NCBI GenBank assembly: GCA_900549485.1
Contig: UROG01000043.1
Location: forward strand, 1-19,755
Length of the DNA stretch: 19,755 nucleotides
Reading direction: 5' to 3'
Source: an uncultured Eubacteriales bacterium
GTDB lineage: Bacteria; Bacillota; Clostridia; Oscillospirales; Oscillospiraceae
Of this stretch, positions 8,035 to 14,304 are shown in pieces; position 1 is the stretch's first letter, and each line of letters begins with the position of its first letter. Position numbers and translations under genes: made by a program. The notes under the pieces were generated by a model. It had not been told where the DNA came from. It saw nothing but the letters and a program-made list of their open reading frames with translations, and searched no databases.

Positions 8035-8066
8035 GGAGGGAGCAGGCGCCTGCGCCGGCTCCCTCC
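8035..8066 (-). terminator. Intercistronic hairpin after the solute-binding protein gene
   Basis: GGAGGGAGC (8035-8043) pairs with GCTCCCTCC (8058-8066); after one A/G mismatch a further 4-bp GC stem closes on a 4-base loop. On the minus strand only CTTTAA follows, a weak T-run. It more likely causes partial termination or protects the upstream mRNA end than ends the operon. Such hairpins commonly lie between binding-protein and permease genes and set an excess of binding protein. Confidence 0.65.
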
Positions 8067-8080
8067 GGACGGACTAATGG

Positions 8081-9331
8081 TTATTCGTAATCTTCAAGGA
8101 TTTCCATGCACTTTTCTTCGCACTCAGCCAAAGCATCCTCTACGCTCATATCGCCGAGACAGGCAAGCTTGATGTAGAGGGCGAGTTGCTCTTCAACATC
8201 GGAAAAGAAGACTTCCTGCGGACGGGCTACGGATACCTCAAGAGCGCTGTTCATGTTGACAGCTTCCGGAACAACGGCAAGATACTCTTCGTTTTCGTAA
8301 ATGGAAGCTATTGTGGGTGAGTTTGAATTGCTGATCGCAAGATTGAGCTGTTCTTCGGGAGAGCCGATAAATTTCACGAACTCGAGACACGCATCATAAT
8401 TGGAAGTATATTTGCTTATACCGACAGCCCACCCGTCAACGCAGGCAACGCCTTCGCTATTACCACCGCCTGGGATAAGAGGAAGAACCGCAAACTGCCC
8501 TGAATACTCGCCGTCGGAAGCATTTACCGACGGGTAGCGGCTTGTCCAGAGAAGCCCCATTGATGCAAGTCCGGTCTTCATCGCGTCAATTTGGTCGTTG
8601 AATGAGTAAGTAAGAATATCGGGCGGACAGCAATCGGTTACAATTTTTTTGAACATTTCGGTTGCGGCAATACCGGCATCGCTGTTGAATGAAAAACCGT
8701 CTCCGTTCTCGTTCATAATGCTTCCACCATAGCAGATCAAAAATTCGTACCAGGATTTTACAACGTTGCTGGGTTCTACCATCCCCATTGTCCAGCCGTA
8801 TTTGCCGTCGGCGGTCATCTTATGCGCGGTCTCGTAGAGGTCGTCCCATGTCTGAATGTCCGCCGGAACTATTCCGAGAGAAGCAAAAACATCCTTGCGG
8901 TATACTACTACATCGCCGCCCATACGTACGGGGATGCCGATTACTTTGCCGTCTGACTCGAAAGTTTCAAGCATTCCGGGAATAAACTCGCCGAGAAATT
9001 CATCCCCAAGGTCATTTTTGAGATCAAAGAGGTAATCCTGGAACATGGGTACCCAGGGATCATTGAGAGCAACAATGTCAATGTCGCTGCTTCCATGAGA
9101 AAGGCTGAGAACCTGCTTTTCGTAAACTTCGTCAATAGAGAAAAGAAGGACTTCCGTTTCAATTCCGGTTGCCTGTGTGAATCTCTCGGCAGCGGCTTGG
9201 ATTGCTTTTCCGGAACCACCGGCAGAAAAAAGCATTGTGATTTTTTCTCCGGAAGCGTCTGCCGCCGCGCTTACCGGCAGACAGGAGACGATCATGATTA
9301 ACGCTATCATGATTGCAAGAAATTTTTTCAT
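8081..9331 (-). CDS. Extracellular solute-binding protein, carbohydrate type (family 1)
   Basis: The substrate-capturing component of the ABC importer, exported to the cell surface. The 416 residues fit MalE-like family 1 binding proteins. An N-terminal signal sequence has MKKF, then a hydrophobic stretch to about residue 16. Two readings are possible: a lipobox IVSC with Cys17 as lipid anchor, or signal peptidase cleavage near VSAAA at 20-24. The mature start, KITMLFSAGGSGKAIQAAAE, is the usual first strand and helix of this fold. The repeated pattern around DGWAVGISKYTSNYDACLEF is typical of the ligand-domain closure region. The ATG at 9331 has GGAGG five bases upstream; longer in-frame versions run through the promoter. 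It is first in the operon, preceded by the promoter at 9374-9402. The ligand is unknown. Confidence 0.92.
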   Translation of the reverse strand: MKKFLAIMIALIMIVSCLPVSAAADASGEKITMLFSAGGSGKAIQAAAERFTQATGIETEVLLFSIDEVYEKQVLSLSHGSSDIDIVALNDPWVPMFQDYLFDLKNDLGDEFLGEFIPGMLETFESDGKVIGIPVRMGGDVVVYRKDVFASLGIVPADIQTWDDLYETAHKMTADGKYGWTMGMVEPSNVVKSWYEFLICYGGSIMNENGDGFSFNSDAGIAATEMFKKIVTDCCPPDILTYSFNDQIDAMKTGLASMGLLWTSRYPSVNASDGEYSGQFAVLPLIPGGGNSEGVACVDGWAVGISKYTSNYDACLEFVKFIGSPEEQLNLAISNSNSPTIASIYENEEYLAVVPEAVNMNSALEVSVARPQEVFFSDVEEQLALYIKLACLGDMSVEDALAECEEKCMEILEDYE

Positions 9332-9373
9332 AGTAACCTCCATCTGTTTATTTTCGTCTTTGGACATTTTTTT

Positions 9374-9402
9374 AATATCACTTTTTTGAAATATATGTGT
9401 AA
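9374..9402 (-). promoter_or_regulatory. Promoter of the transporter/oxidoreductase operon
   Basis: On the minus strand TTACAC (9397-9402) and GATATT (9374-9379) are separated by 17 bases. Transcription would begin near 9366, giving a leader of about 35 bases. Both boxes are imperfect, which fits a promoter needing an activator, and the -35 lies inside the proximal copy of the 19-bp direct repeat. Confidence 0.55.
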
Positions 9403-9447
9403 CACATTGTGATACGTGAGCAGCGCTTTGTGTAACATATTCTGATA
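9396..9447. promoter_or_regulatory. Tandem 19-bp direct repeats, probable AraC-type operator
   Basis: TGTGTAACACATTGTGATA (9396-9414) and TGTGTAACATATTCTGATA (9429-9447) match at 17 of 19 positions. They lie in the same orientation 33 bp apart, about three helical turns. They sit immediately upstream of the operon start, with the proximal copy overlapping the -35. AraC-family proteins carry two helix-turn-helix motifs and typically bind such direct repeats. The adjacent regulator at 9743-10639 is the natural candidate. Confidence 0.65.
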
Positions 9448-9487
9448 TAGATGAGTACGCGATGTAAGGCATCTGGAATGCCTGTGC

Positions 9488-9545
9488 ATTTTACCTTGCA
9501 TTTTTTTGAAACGATATAATGCGCTTTTTATATAACAGGTAAAAT
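9488..9545. repeat. 9-bp inverted repeat flanking the araC-type gene promoter
   Basis: ATTTTACCT (9488-9496) and AGGTAAAAT (9537-9545) are perfect complements about 49 bp apart, centre to centre, and bracket the promoter at 9506-9534. A nested GCATT/AATGC pair lies inside. It could be a binding site for a separate repressor or simply AT-rich chance. The 9332-9742 gap holds no gene. Confidence 0.35.
9506..9534 (+). promoter_or_regulatory. Promoter of the AraC-family regulator gene
   Basis: TTGAAA (9506-9511) and TATATA (9529-9534) are 17 bases apart, leaving a leader of about 200 bases before 9743. A second candidate is TTGTGC (9591-9596) with TGTAAT (9615-9620), spacing 18. Its -35 overlaps a small palindrome TTGTG-N7-CACAA (9591-9607), which contains an inverted copy of the TGTGTAA half-site seen in the operon repeats. 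Confidence 0.45.
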
Positions 9546-9742
9546 ATGATGATTATTTGACGCGTTTAATTGCTGAATGTCGGAGATAACTTGTGCAAAT
9601 TACACAAAAATAGCTGTAATATTTACTGTTATTGCCTTTGCACTTTTATTACATGGAATGTTGTGTTAAAGTATTTTCGGGTGCAGCCACGGAAAATAGG
9701 CGGATATTTTACAAAAAAACAGATATATCGGAGATTATGATT

Positions 9743-10639
9743 ATGAAATTCGACTCATCGAATTGGATAACGATTGCATCATGCTGCAGCAGAAGATGGC
9801 CTACTTGGGAACTTCCCCTGCATACACATGACGGATATGATCTGTTTTTTGTTTGCAGCGGTCATACAAAAATGCGCCTTAGGGATGGGCAAATACTTGA
9901 TATGAATCCGAATTCATATATTTTGCTGAATGGCGGCATTCCGCATAGACTCCTTGTTCATCCTCAGGATAACTGCCATATGATCATGTGCAAGCTGAAG
10001 CAGTGTGATGGGAAAGAGAGATGTTTCAATTATGACGCGTTGGAGCGCATATGTCCGGGCATAAGTGATATGTTCAACGGAGAAATAATGATGACCAAGG
10101 GTGAGGATAAGAGCGGGCTGCTTTTTTCACAGCTGTCAGTTCTTGTTTCGTATGCCAGTTCCGCAATATCTTCAAATTATGAAATTCCGACAGAGATAAT
10201 TGATTTACAGCTGGCTGCCTCGCTTATAAAAATCTTTACCTCAAGGATTTGCGTGAATGATACGCATAATTTGTATGCGTCAAATTATGTAGAGAAAGCC
10301 ATATACTATATTGCTTCCAATTTTGCAAACGATATCTCGGTTGGCAGTATTGCTGCGGCCTGTGGTATAAGCGACTCATATCTGCAAAGATTGTTTGTTA
10401 AGAGCAGGGGAGAGACGTTGACCTCCCATATTTTGAAACTGAGGATAGAATCGGCCAAGCGCCTGCTTGAAAATACGTCATACAGCATGATAGAAATAGC
10501 TATAGACACCGGCTTTTCAAATCGGCAGCATTTTACCAGATGTTTCAAAGCAATAACTGGAATTACACCGGGGAAATACCGGGAGGCAAATACAAAAAAC
10601 AATATAAGGTCTGTTTTTTCTTCGGATAAACCGGAATAA
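9743..10639 (+). CDS. AraC-family transcriptional regulator
   Basis: A 298-residue DNA-binding regulator, divergent from the operon it probably controls. The N-terminal part resembles an AraC sugar-binding cupin: HTHDGYDLFFVCSGH at about residues 27-41, then a PNSYILLNGGIPHRL turn. The C-terminal part carries the double helix-turn-helix: SVGSIAAACGISDSYLQRLF, then a second motif in MIEIAIDTGFSNRQHFTRCF, ending in the family signature GITPGKYR. Of two adjacent in-frame ATGs I prefer 9743, nine bases after GGAG, over 9737, only three bases after it. An upstream extension from 9632 has no ribosome site. The gene is visibly AT-richer than the housekeeping genes nearby. The inducer is unknown, probably the transported compound or a product of it. 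Confidence 0.9.
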   Translation: MKFDSSNWITIASCCSRRWPTWELPLHTHDGYDLFFVCSGHTKMRLRDGQILDMNPNSYILLNGGIPHRLLVHPQDNCHMIMCKLKQCDGKERCFNYDALERICPGISDMFNGEIMMTKGEDKSGLLFSQLSVLVSYASSAISSNYEIPTEIIDLQLAASLIKIFTSRICVNDTHNLYASNYVEKAIYYIASNFANDISVGSIAAACGISDSYLQRLFVKSRGETLTSHILKLRIESAKRLLENTSYSMIEIAIDTGFSNRQHFTRCFKAITGITPGKYREANTKNNIRSVFSSDKPE

Positions 10640-10684
10640 CGGAGCCTTGTGCAGCTGATGCGGCACATAAAATAATAAGAAAAA

Positions 10685-10720
10685 ATTACGGAGTGCATCA
10701 TCTTCGATGCACTCCGTAAT
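10685..10720. terminator. Bidirectional terminator between the regulator and trxA
   Basis: A 15-bp perfect stem (10685-10699 with 10706-10720) has a 6-base loop. Rightward it is followed by ACTTTTAG; leftward the stem runs into TTTTTC. It serves the two convergent genes and marks the right edge of the transporter module. Confidence 0.85.
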
Positions 10721-10734
10721 ACTTTTAGGGACTT

Positions 10735-11046
10735 TTACTCGAGATAAGGGACTATCTGCTCTTTAGGGCGGAAGCCGACGAGGGTCTGATAGACCTCTCC
10801 GTTTTTGAAGAAGAGAAGCGCCGGAATGCTCATGACTCTGAACTTCCTTGCAAGCGCAGGCTGCTCGTCAACATCGACCTTTCCGACCTTGACCTTACCG
10901 GCGTATTCCTCCGCTATTTCTTCAATGATCGGCGAGAGAGCGCCGCAGGGACCGCACCATGTCGCAAAGAAGTCAACCAACACAGGAATGTCCGATTTGA
11001 TCACTTCTTCTTCAAAATTTTCGCTTGTGATTTTGATTTCACTCAT
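10735..11046 (-). CDS. trxA: Thioredoxin
   Basis: A small cytosolic dithiol-disulfide oxidoreductase of 103 residues, the usual length. The active site WCGPC is at residues 30-34, preceded by VLVDFFAT, and the cis-proline loop is MSIPALLFFKNG. The residue after the active site is Gly (CGPCGALSP) where Lys or Arg is most common, a small departure that may alter redox potential or partner choice. The ATG at 11046 has AGAGGT seven bases upstream. It is the last gene of the minus-strand run, 55 bases after the YbaK-type gene; the gap contains a small TGCCG/CGGCA hairpin. No thioredoxin reductase is adjacent. Confidence 0.95.
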   Translation of the reverse strand: MSEIKITSENFEEEVIKSDIPVLVDFFATWCGPCGALSPIIEEIAEEYAGKVKVGKVDVDEQPALARKFRVMSIPALLFFKNGEVYQTLVGFRPKEQIVPYLE

Positions 11047-11101
11047 TTTTTTTACCTCTTTTCTGCCGGTTATGCGGCATACCTGAACGGATTTGAAAAA
11101 T

Positions 11102-11572
11102 TTAATCAGGCAGTTTGCATACGTCTATCCATTCTTTTGCGTTTGAATATTTGTAAAGCTCATCCAGATCAAGCTCAATTGCGCTGCTGCCGCTTCCCAC
11201 GGCGGGAAAAACGGTTTCAAAGCGCTTCAGACTTACATCAAGATATACGTCGATACTGTCGTTTATGCCGAAGGGACAGACCCCGCCTACGGGATGTCCC
11301 ACCATTTCAAGCACCTCGTCGGAGGTAAGCATTTTGGCTTTGAAATGGAATTTTTCCTTGAACTTCTTATTGTCGATCCTCGCGTCGCCGGCGGCTAAGA
11401 TCAGCATACAGCCGTCTCCGTTTTTGAATGACAGTGTTTTGGCTATCCTTGCGCCGTCTACGCCAAGTGCCTGCGCGGCAAGCTCGACCGTTGCGGAGGA
11501 GACGTCAAACTCCAACACACGATCCTCCATGCCGAATTGTCTGAAATATGCGCGTCCTTTTTCTATTGACAT
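11102..11572 (-). CDS. ybaK: YbaK/EbsC-type aminoacyl-tRNA deacylase
   Basis: A 156-residue cytosolic protein of the YbaK/ProX superfamily, whose members hydrolyse mischarged aminoacyl-tRNA in trans, classically Cys-tRNA-Pro. The family lysine is in ARIAKTLSFK (Lys45), and the conserved loop GHPVGGVCPFG is present, followed by the DVYLDVSLKRFETVFPAVGS strand region. Length and motifs match stand-alone deacylases rather than the editing domain of ProRS. The ATG at 11572 is preceded by GCAGGT with six bases between. It lies 38 bases after the TPM-domain gene. Substrate specificity among the YbaK, ProXp-ala and related subfamilies is not resolved by eye, so the symbol indicates the family. Confidence 0.85.
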   Translation of the reverse strand: MSIEKGRAYFRQFGMEDRVLEFDVSSATVELAAQALGVDGARIAKTLSFKNGDGCMLILAAGDARIDNKKFKEKFHFKAKMLTSDEVLEMVGHPVGGVCPFGINDSIDVYLDVSLKRFETVFPAVGSGSSAIELDLDELYKYSNAKEWIDVCKLPD

Positions 11573-11610
11573 TTTTCTACCTGCTTGATTTTATTAAATG
11601 TTTTATCTGA

Positions 11611-12459
11611 TCATCTTCGACCGCCGCCACCGCCGGAAAAACCGCCGCCTCCGCGGCCGCTGCCCCCGCCGAAACCGCCGCCGAAGCCGCCGCGTCCGCC
11701 TCCGCCGAAACCGCTGCCTCCGCCGAAACCGCCGCCGCGTCCGCCTCTGTCTCTATGTGAATTAAACAGAAGCAGCCACGGAAGCCATGAGCCGCCGCCA
11801 CCTCCGCGGCGTCTGCCGCCGAATATCGCGTTGAGTATAATTATGAGAATAACCAACCTGATGATCCCGCTCAAGGGGGAGGAGGAACCGCTGTCGGCAT
11901 AGCTGTTCTGCTGATAGACGCCTGAAGATGAGGACGTCTTGGCGGCATTTGAAACATTGCTGCCATATAAATCGTCGTACCATTTCAAAAGCGCTTTGAA
12001 GAGCTTGGTAACGGCTTTGTCGTACTCTCCGGCGTCGAAATCGTCCCAGAAATACTTTTCCATAAGATTATCAACGTCGTCGGATGAAATTTCGGAATTT
12101 AAGCCCAGACCGTAGGCAAGCCATGCCTTGCTTTCCTCAACGGCAAGCAGAAGCAGCATCCCGTTGTTGTACTGCCCGCTGCCTACGCCCCAATCGTTGA
12201 AAAGCTGATAAGCATACTCGTCGCAGTACATCCCGTCGAGATAATCGACCGTGACAACGACAAGCTGCGCCCCGCGGCACTGCTGCTCAAGCGCCCCGTT
12301 ATAGTCTATGATCATCTGCTCCGTGTCCGCGGAGAGCACGTTTGCATAGTCGGCGCAGTAAAAGCCGGAGCTCTGACTTACAACGGCGTGTGCCGGAACG
12401 GCAAGGGCAAGGAGAAGCACAAAAGCTGAGATAAGGGAAAGAAATCTTTTACTTTTCAT
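11611..12459 (-). CDS. TPM-domain (YgcG-like) membrane protein with Arg/Gly-rich tail
   Basis: A 282-residue exported protein. Residues 1-25 form a signal peptide with AHA at 23-25. Residues about 35-165 are a TPM domain (PF04536 type), including the NNGMLLLLAVEESKAWLAYG core. A Ser-rich linker leads to one membrane segment at about 198-213, then a tail at 214-282 made almost wholly of Gly with Arg, Phe and Ser, in units such as RGGRGGGFGGGSG. Gly-rich tails are common in this family, but the Arg content is notable. TPM domains have been linked to phosphatase-like or membrane-repair roles; the function here is unproven. The start follows the LemA-like stop by two bases and has a poorly placed GAGGT, so translation is probably coupled. 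Confidence 0.85.
   Translation of the reverse strand: MKSKRFLSLISAFVLLLALAVPAHAVVSQSSGFYCADYANVLSADTEQMIIDYNGALEQQCRGAQLVVVTVDYLDGMYCDEYAYQLFNDWGVGSGQYNNGMLLLLAVEESKAWLAYGLGLNSEISSDDVDNLMEKYFWDDFDAGEYDKAVTKLFKALLKWYDDLYGSNVSNAAKTSSSSGVYQQNSYADSGSSSPLSGIIRLVILIIILNAIFGGRRRGGGGGSWLPWLLLFNSHRDRGGRGGGFGGGSGFGGGGRGGFGGGFGGGSGRGGGGFSGGGGGRR
11614..11751 (-). repeat. Low-complexity Gly/Arg-coding tract
   Basis: This GC-rich tract encodes roughly residues 237-282 of the TPM-domain protein, built from imprecise repeats of GGN codons broken by Arg, Phe and Ser. On the opposite strand it yields a proline-rich reading frame that is only its complement. Such tracts change length by slippage, so copy number may vary between strains. 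Confidence 0.75.
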
Positions 12460-12461
12460 AG

Positions 12462-13019
12462 TCAGCCGAATACCTCAGGAAGCTGCGTGCCGGTAAGAGT
12501 GACGAAAAACTTTTCAAGCGCCCCTCTGCCGCTGGTGTATTTATACACGCTCTCGTTATAACCCGACTCGGCGATCACGCTGTTCGCGCCGTCTATCGTG
12601 CCTGTATACTGCTTAACGCCTTCCGCGTCGCGCTCGTTCAGCTCCGCGTCGGAAAGCTCCCTTTCAAGCGCAGAAACGGCTGTGTCAAGCGAAGAATAGT
12701 AACGGTATATGGACGAAATGTCACTCTGCGCCTCGGAAAGACTGCTCAGAAGCTCACCGTTGAGAGCGGAAGCCTCCTCGGTGGCGATGCCGTAATTGTT
12801 GGCAATAGAGACAAGGCCGGATACCGCGCCGCTGTAATTTTTGAGCTGACTTGAAATGCTCTTGCGCTTGTAGCCGTTGTAGACAACGCCCTGATAAAAC
12901 CCGTCGGTTATTTTATCGCTTGCTTTTTCAAGCTTGATGCGCGCCGAGAGAAAGGTGGATGACAATACTATTATTACCGCAAGCAACACGGCGATTACAG
13001 GATTTTTAAGTAATTTCAT
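12462..13019 (-). CDS. LemA-like membrane-anchored helical protein
   Basis: A 185-residue protein with an N-terminal membrane anchor (about residues 8-25) followed by a mostly helical body rich in Ser, Ala, Glu and Leu. The C-terminal pattern SALERELSDAELNERDAEGV then YNESVYKYTSG resembles the LemA pattern of LQDELxGTENRI...YNEAVxxYN. The N-terminal LemA block (QRRxDLIPNLV) is absent, so this is a divergent member at best. LemA proteins are repeatedly found beside TPM-domain proteins, and the TPM gene follows here by two bases, which supports the call. The ATG at 13019 has AAGGA five bases upstream. A GC hairpin (13033-13046) lies just before it. The function is unknown. Confidence 0.65.
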   Translation of the reverse strand: MKLLKNPVIAVLLAVIIVLSSTFLSARIKLEKASDKITDGFYQGVVYNGYKRKSISSQLKNYSGAVSGLVSIANNYGIATEEASALNGELLSSLSEAQSDISSIYRYYSSLDTAVSALERELSDAELNERDAEGVKQYTGTIDGANSVIAESGYNESVYKYTSGRGALEKFFVTLTGTQLPEVFG

Positions 13020-13032
13020 ATTGATCCTTCAT

Positions 13033-13046
13033 GCGGCTTCCGCCGC
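13033..13046 (-). other. GNRA-type hairpin upstream of the LemA-like gene
   Basis: On the minus-strand RNA, GCGGC-GGAA-GCCGC forms a 5-bp stem capped by a GNRA tetraloop, 13 bases before the LemA-like start codon. It lies in the 72-base gap after telA. It has no T-run, so a role in mRNA stability or ribosome access is more plausible than termination. Confidence 0.4.
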
Positions 13047-13091
13047 GCAAATAAGGTTTTGTTGAGTAATAACACCGGACTGCCGCACGTA

Positions 13092-14294
13092 TCAGCCGCG
13101 CATATCGAGAAGCTTCTGCTTGAGCTCGTCCTCGATAGCCTGAAGGTCGGCCTCCGCCTGGATGCGCTTTGCGCGTCCGTTGTCCTGAATCTGGCGGACC
13201 TCGTCAAGCGTCTTTATAAGCTCAATGTTTGTCTGCTTGAGCGTTTCAATGTCAACGATGCCGCGTTCGGATTCCTGCGCAACATTCACACTGCCCTGAT
13301 GAAGCGTCTGCGCGTTTTTCAGGAGCAGGGCATTGGTGGTCTCGGTTACGTCGCGCTGCGCCTTCATAGCCTGCTCGGAATGGAACATGGACAGCGCCAG
13401 AACCATCTGGTTTTTCCACAGAGGGATCGTGTTTACGATGGAGGAGCGTATCTTTTCCGCCATAAGCTGGTCGTTGTTCTGAACCAGCCTTATCTGCGGC
13501 GCCATCTGCACGGAGATCTGACGCGTAAGCTCAAGGTCGTGTATCTTCTTCTCGAAGCGGCCGATGAGATTCGCAAAATCGTTTGCCGCCTGGGCGTCCT
13601 CAGGAAGACCGGTCTCAAGCGCCTTTGCCTGATACTTGGGCAGCTCGACATTGCGGAGCTGTTCGATTTTGAGCTTGCCGGCCAGAATGTACATTGTCAG
13701 TTCCTTCATGTATTCCTGATTCTTGTCGTACATTTTGTCCATCATGCTGATGTCTTTGAGCAGCGTGATCTCATGCTTTTCAAGTGCTTCCACTATTTTG
13801 TCAACATTGATCTCCGCCTTGTCGTACTGACTTTTCAGCGTTGCCATTGACTGCGCGGATTTCTTGAAGATGCCGAGGAAGCCTTTTTTCTGGGAAGCGT
13901 CGAAATCAAGCCCCTGAAGCTGCACCACAAGATCGGTGAGCATATCGCCGACTTCGCCCATGTCCTTTGCGCGGACGCTGTTGAGCGCGGCGTCGGAAAA
14001 TTCGGAAATATTCTTCTGCGCGGCACTGCCGTAATTCATTATCTGTTCGGTGTTGAGTATATCGATTTTTTCGGAAAACTCGGTAACTGCGGCCTGCTCC
14101 GCCTCGGAAAGCATACTGATGTCGGGCTTTTCGATCTTTATGTCGGCAACGGCGGAGGCGGCAGAGGCGGCGGGAGCGGATTCTGCTGCGGCAGAGACGT
14201 TATCTTCCTCGGCGGGGGCTTCTTCCACGGCAGCCGCCGCCGCGGCGGGAGCTTCCTGCGCATTGGGTTCAAGAGTAAGATTAAATTCGCTCAT
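13092..14294 (-). CDS. telA: TelA/YaaN-family toxic anion resistance protein
   Basis: A 400-residue, soluble, mostly alpha-helical protein of the TelA family (PF05816), linked to tellurite and cell-wall-antibiotic tolerance in Firmicutes, with unknown biochemistry. Residues about 13-50 are an Ala/Glu-rich low-complexity segment, after which the family core begins. Characteristic stretches are LPKYQAKALETGLPEDAQAA, RFEKKIHDLELTRQISVQMA and NTIPLWKNQMVLALSMF, ending in a long coiled-coil-like helix. No membrane segment or catalytic motif is visible. The ATG at 14294 has GAGGA seven bases upstream. The upstream XpaC-like gene ends 10 bases before it, the same pairing as xpaC-yaaN in Bacillus. 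The C-terminus lies 72 bases from the LemA-like gene. Confidence 0.9.
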   Translation of the reverse strand: MSEFNLTLEPNAQEAPAAAAAAVEEAPAEEDNVSAAAESAPAASAASAVADIKIEKPDISMLSEAEQAAVTEFSEKIDILNTEQIMNYGSAAQKNISEFSDAALNSVRAKDMGEVGDMLTDLVVQLQGLDFDASQKKGFLGIFKKSAQSMATLKSQYDKAEINVDKIVEALEKHEITLLKDISMMDKMYDKNQEYMKELTMYILAGKLKIEQLRNVELPKYQAKALETGLPEDAQAANDFANLIGRFEKKIHDLELTRQISVQMAPQIRLVQNNDQLMAEKIRSSIVNTIPLWKNQMVLALSMFHSEQAMKAQRDVTETTNALLLKNAQTLHQGSVNVAQESERGIVDIETLKQTNIELIKTLDEVRQIQDNGRAKRIQAEADLQAIEDELKQKLLDMRG

Positions 14295-14304
14295 TTCAAT
14301 ATCC

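Noticed and set aside
11585..11902. Proline-rich 105-residue reading frame on the plus strand
   Set aside because: It is the exact complement of the Gly/Arg tail of the TPM-domain gene. It has no homology that I recognise.
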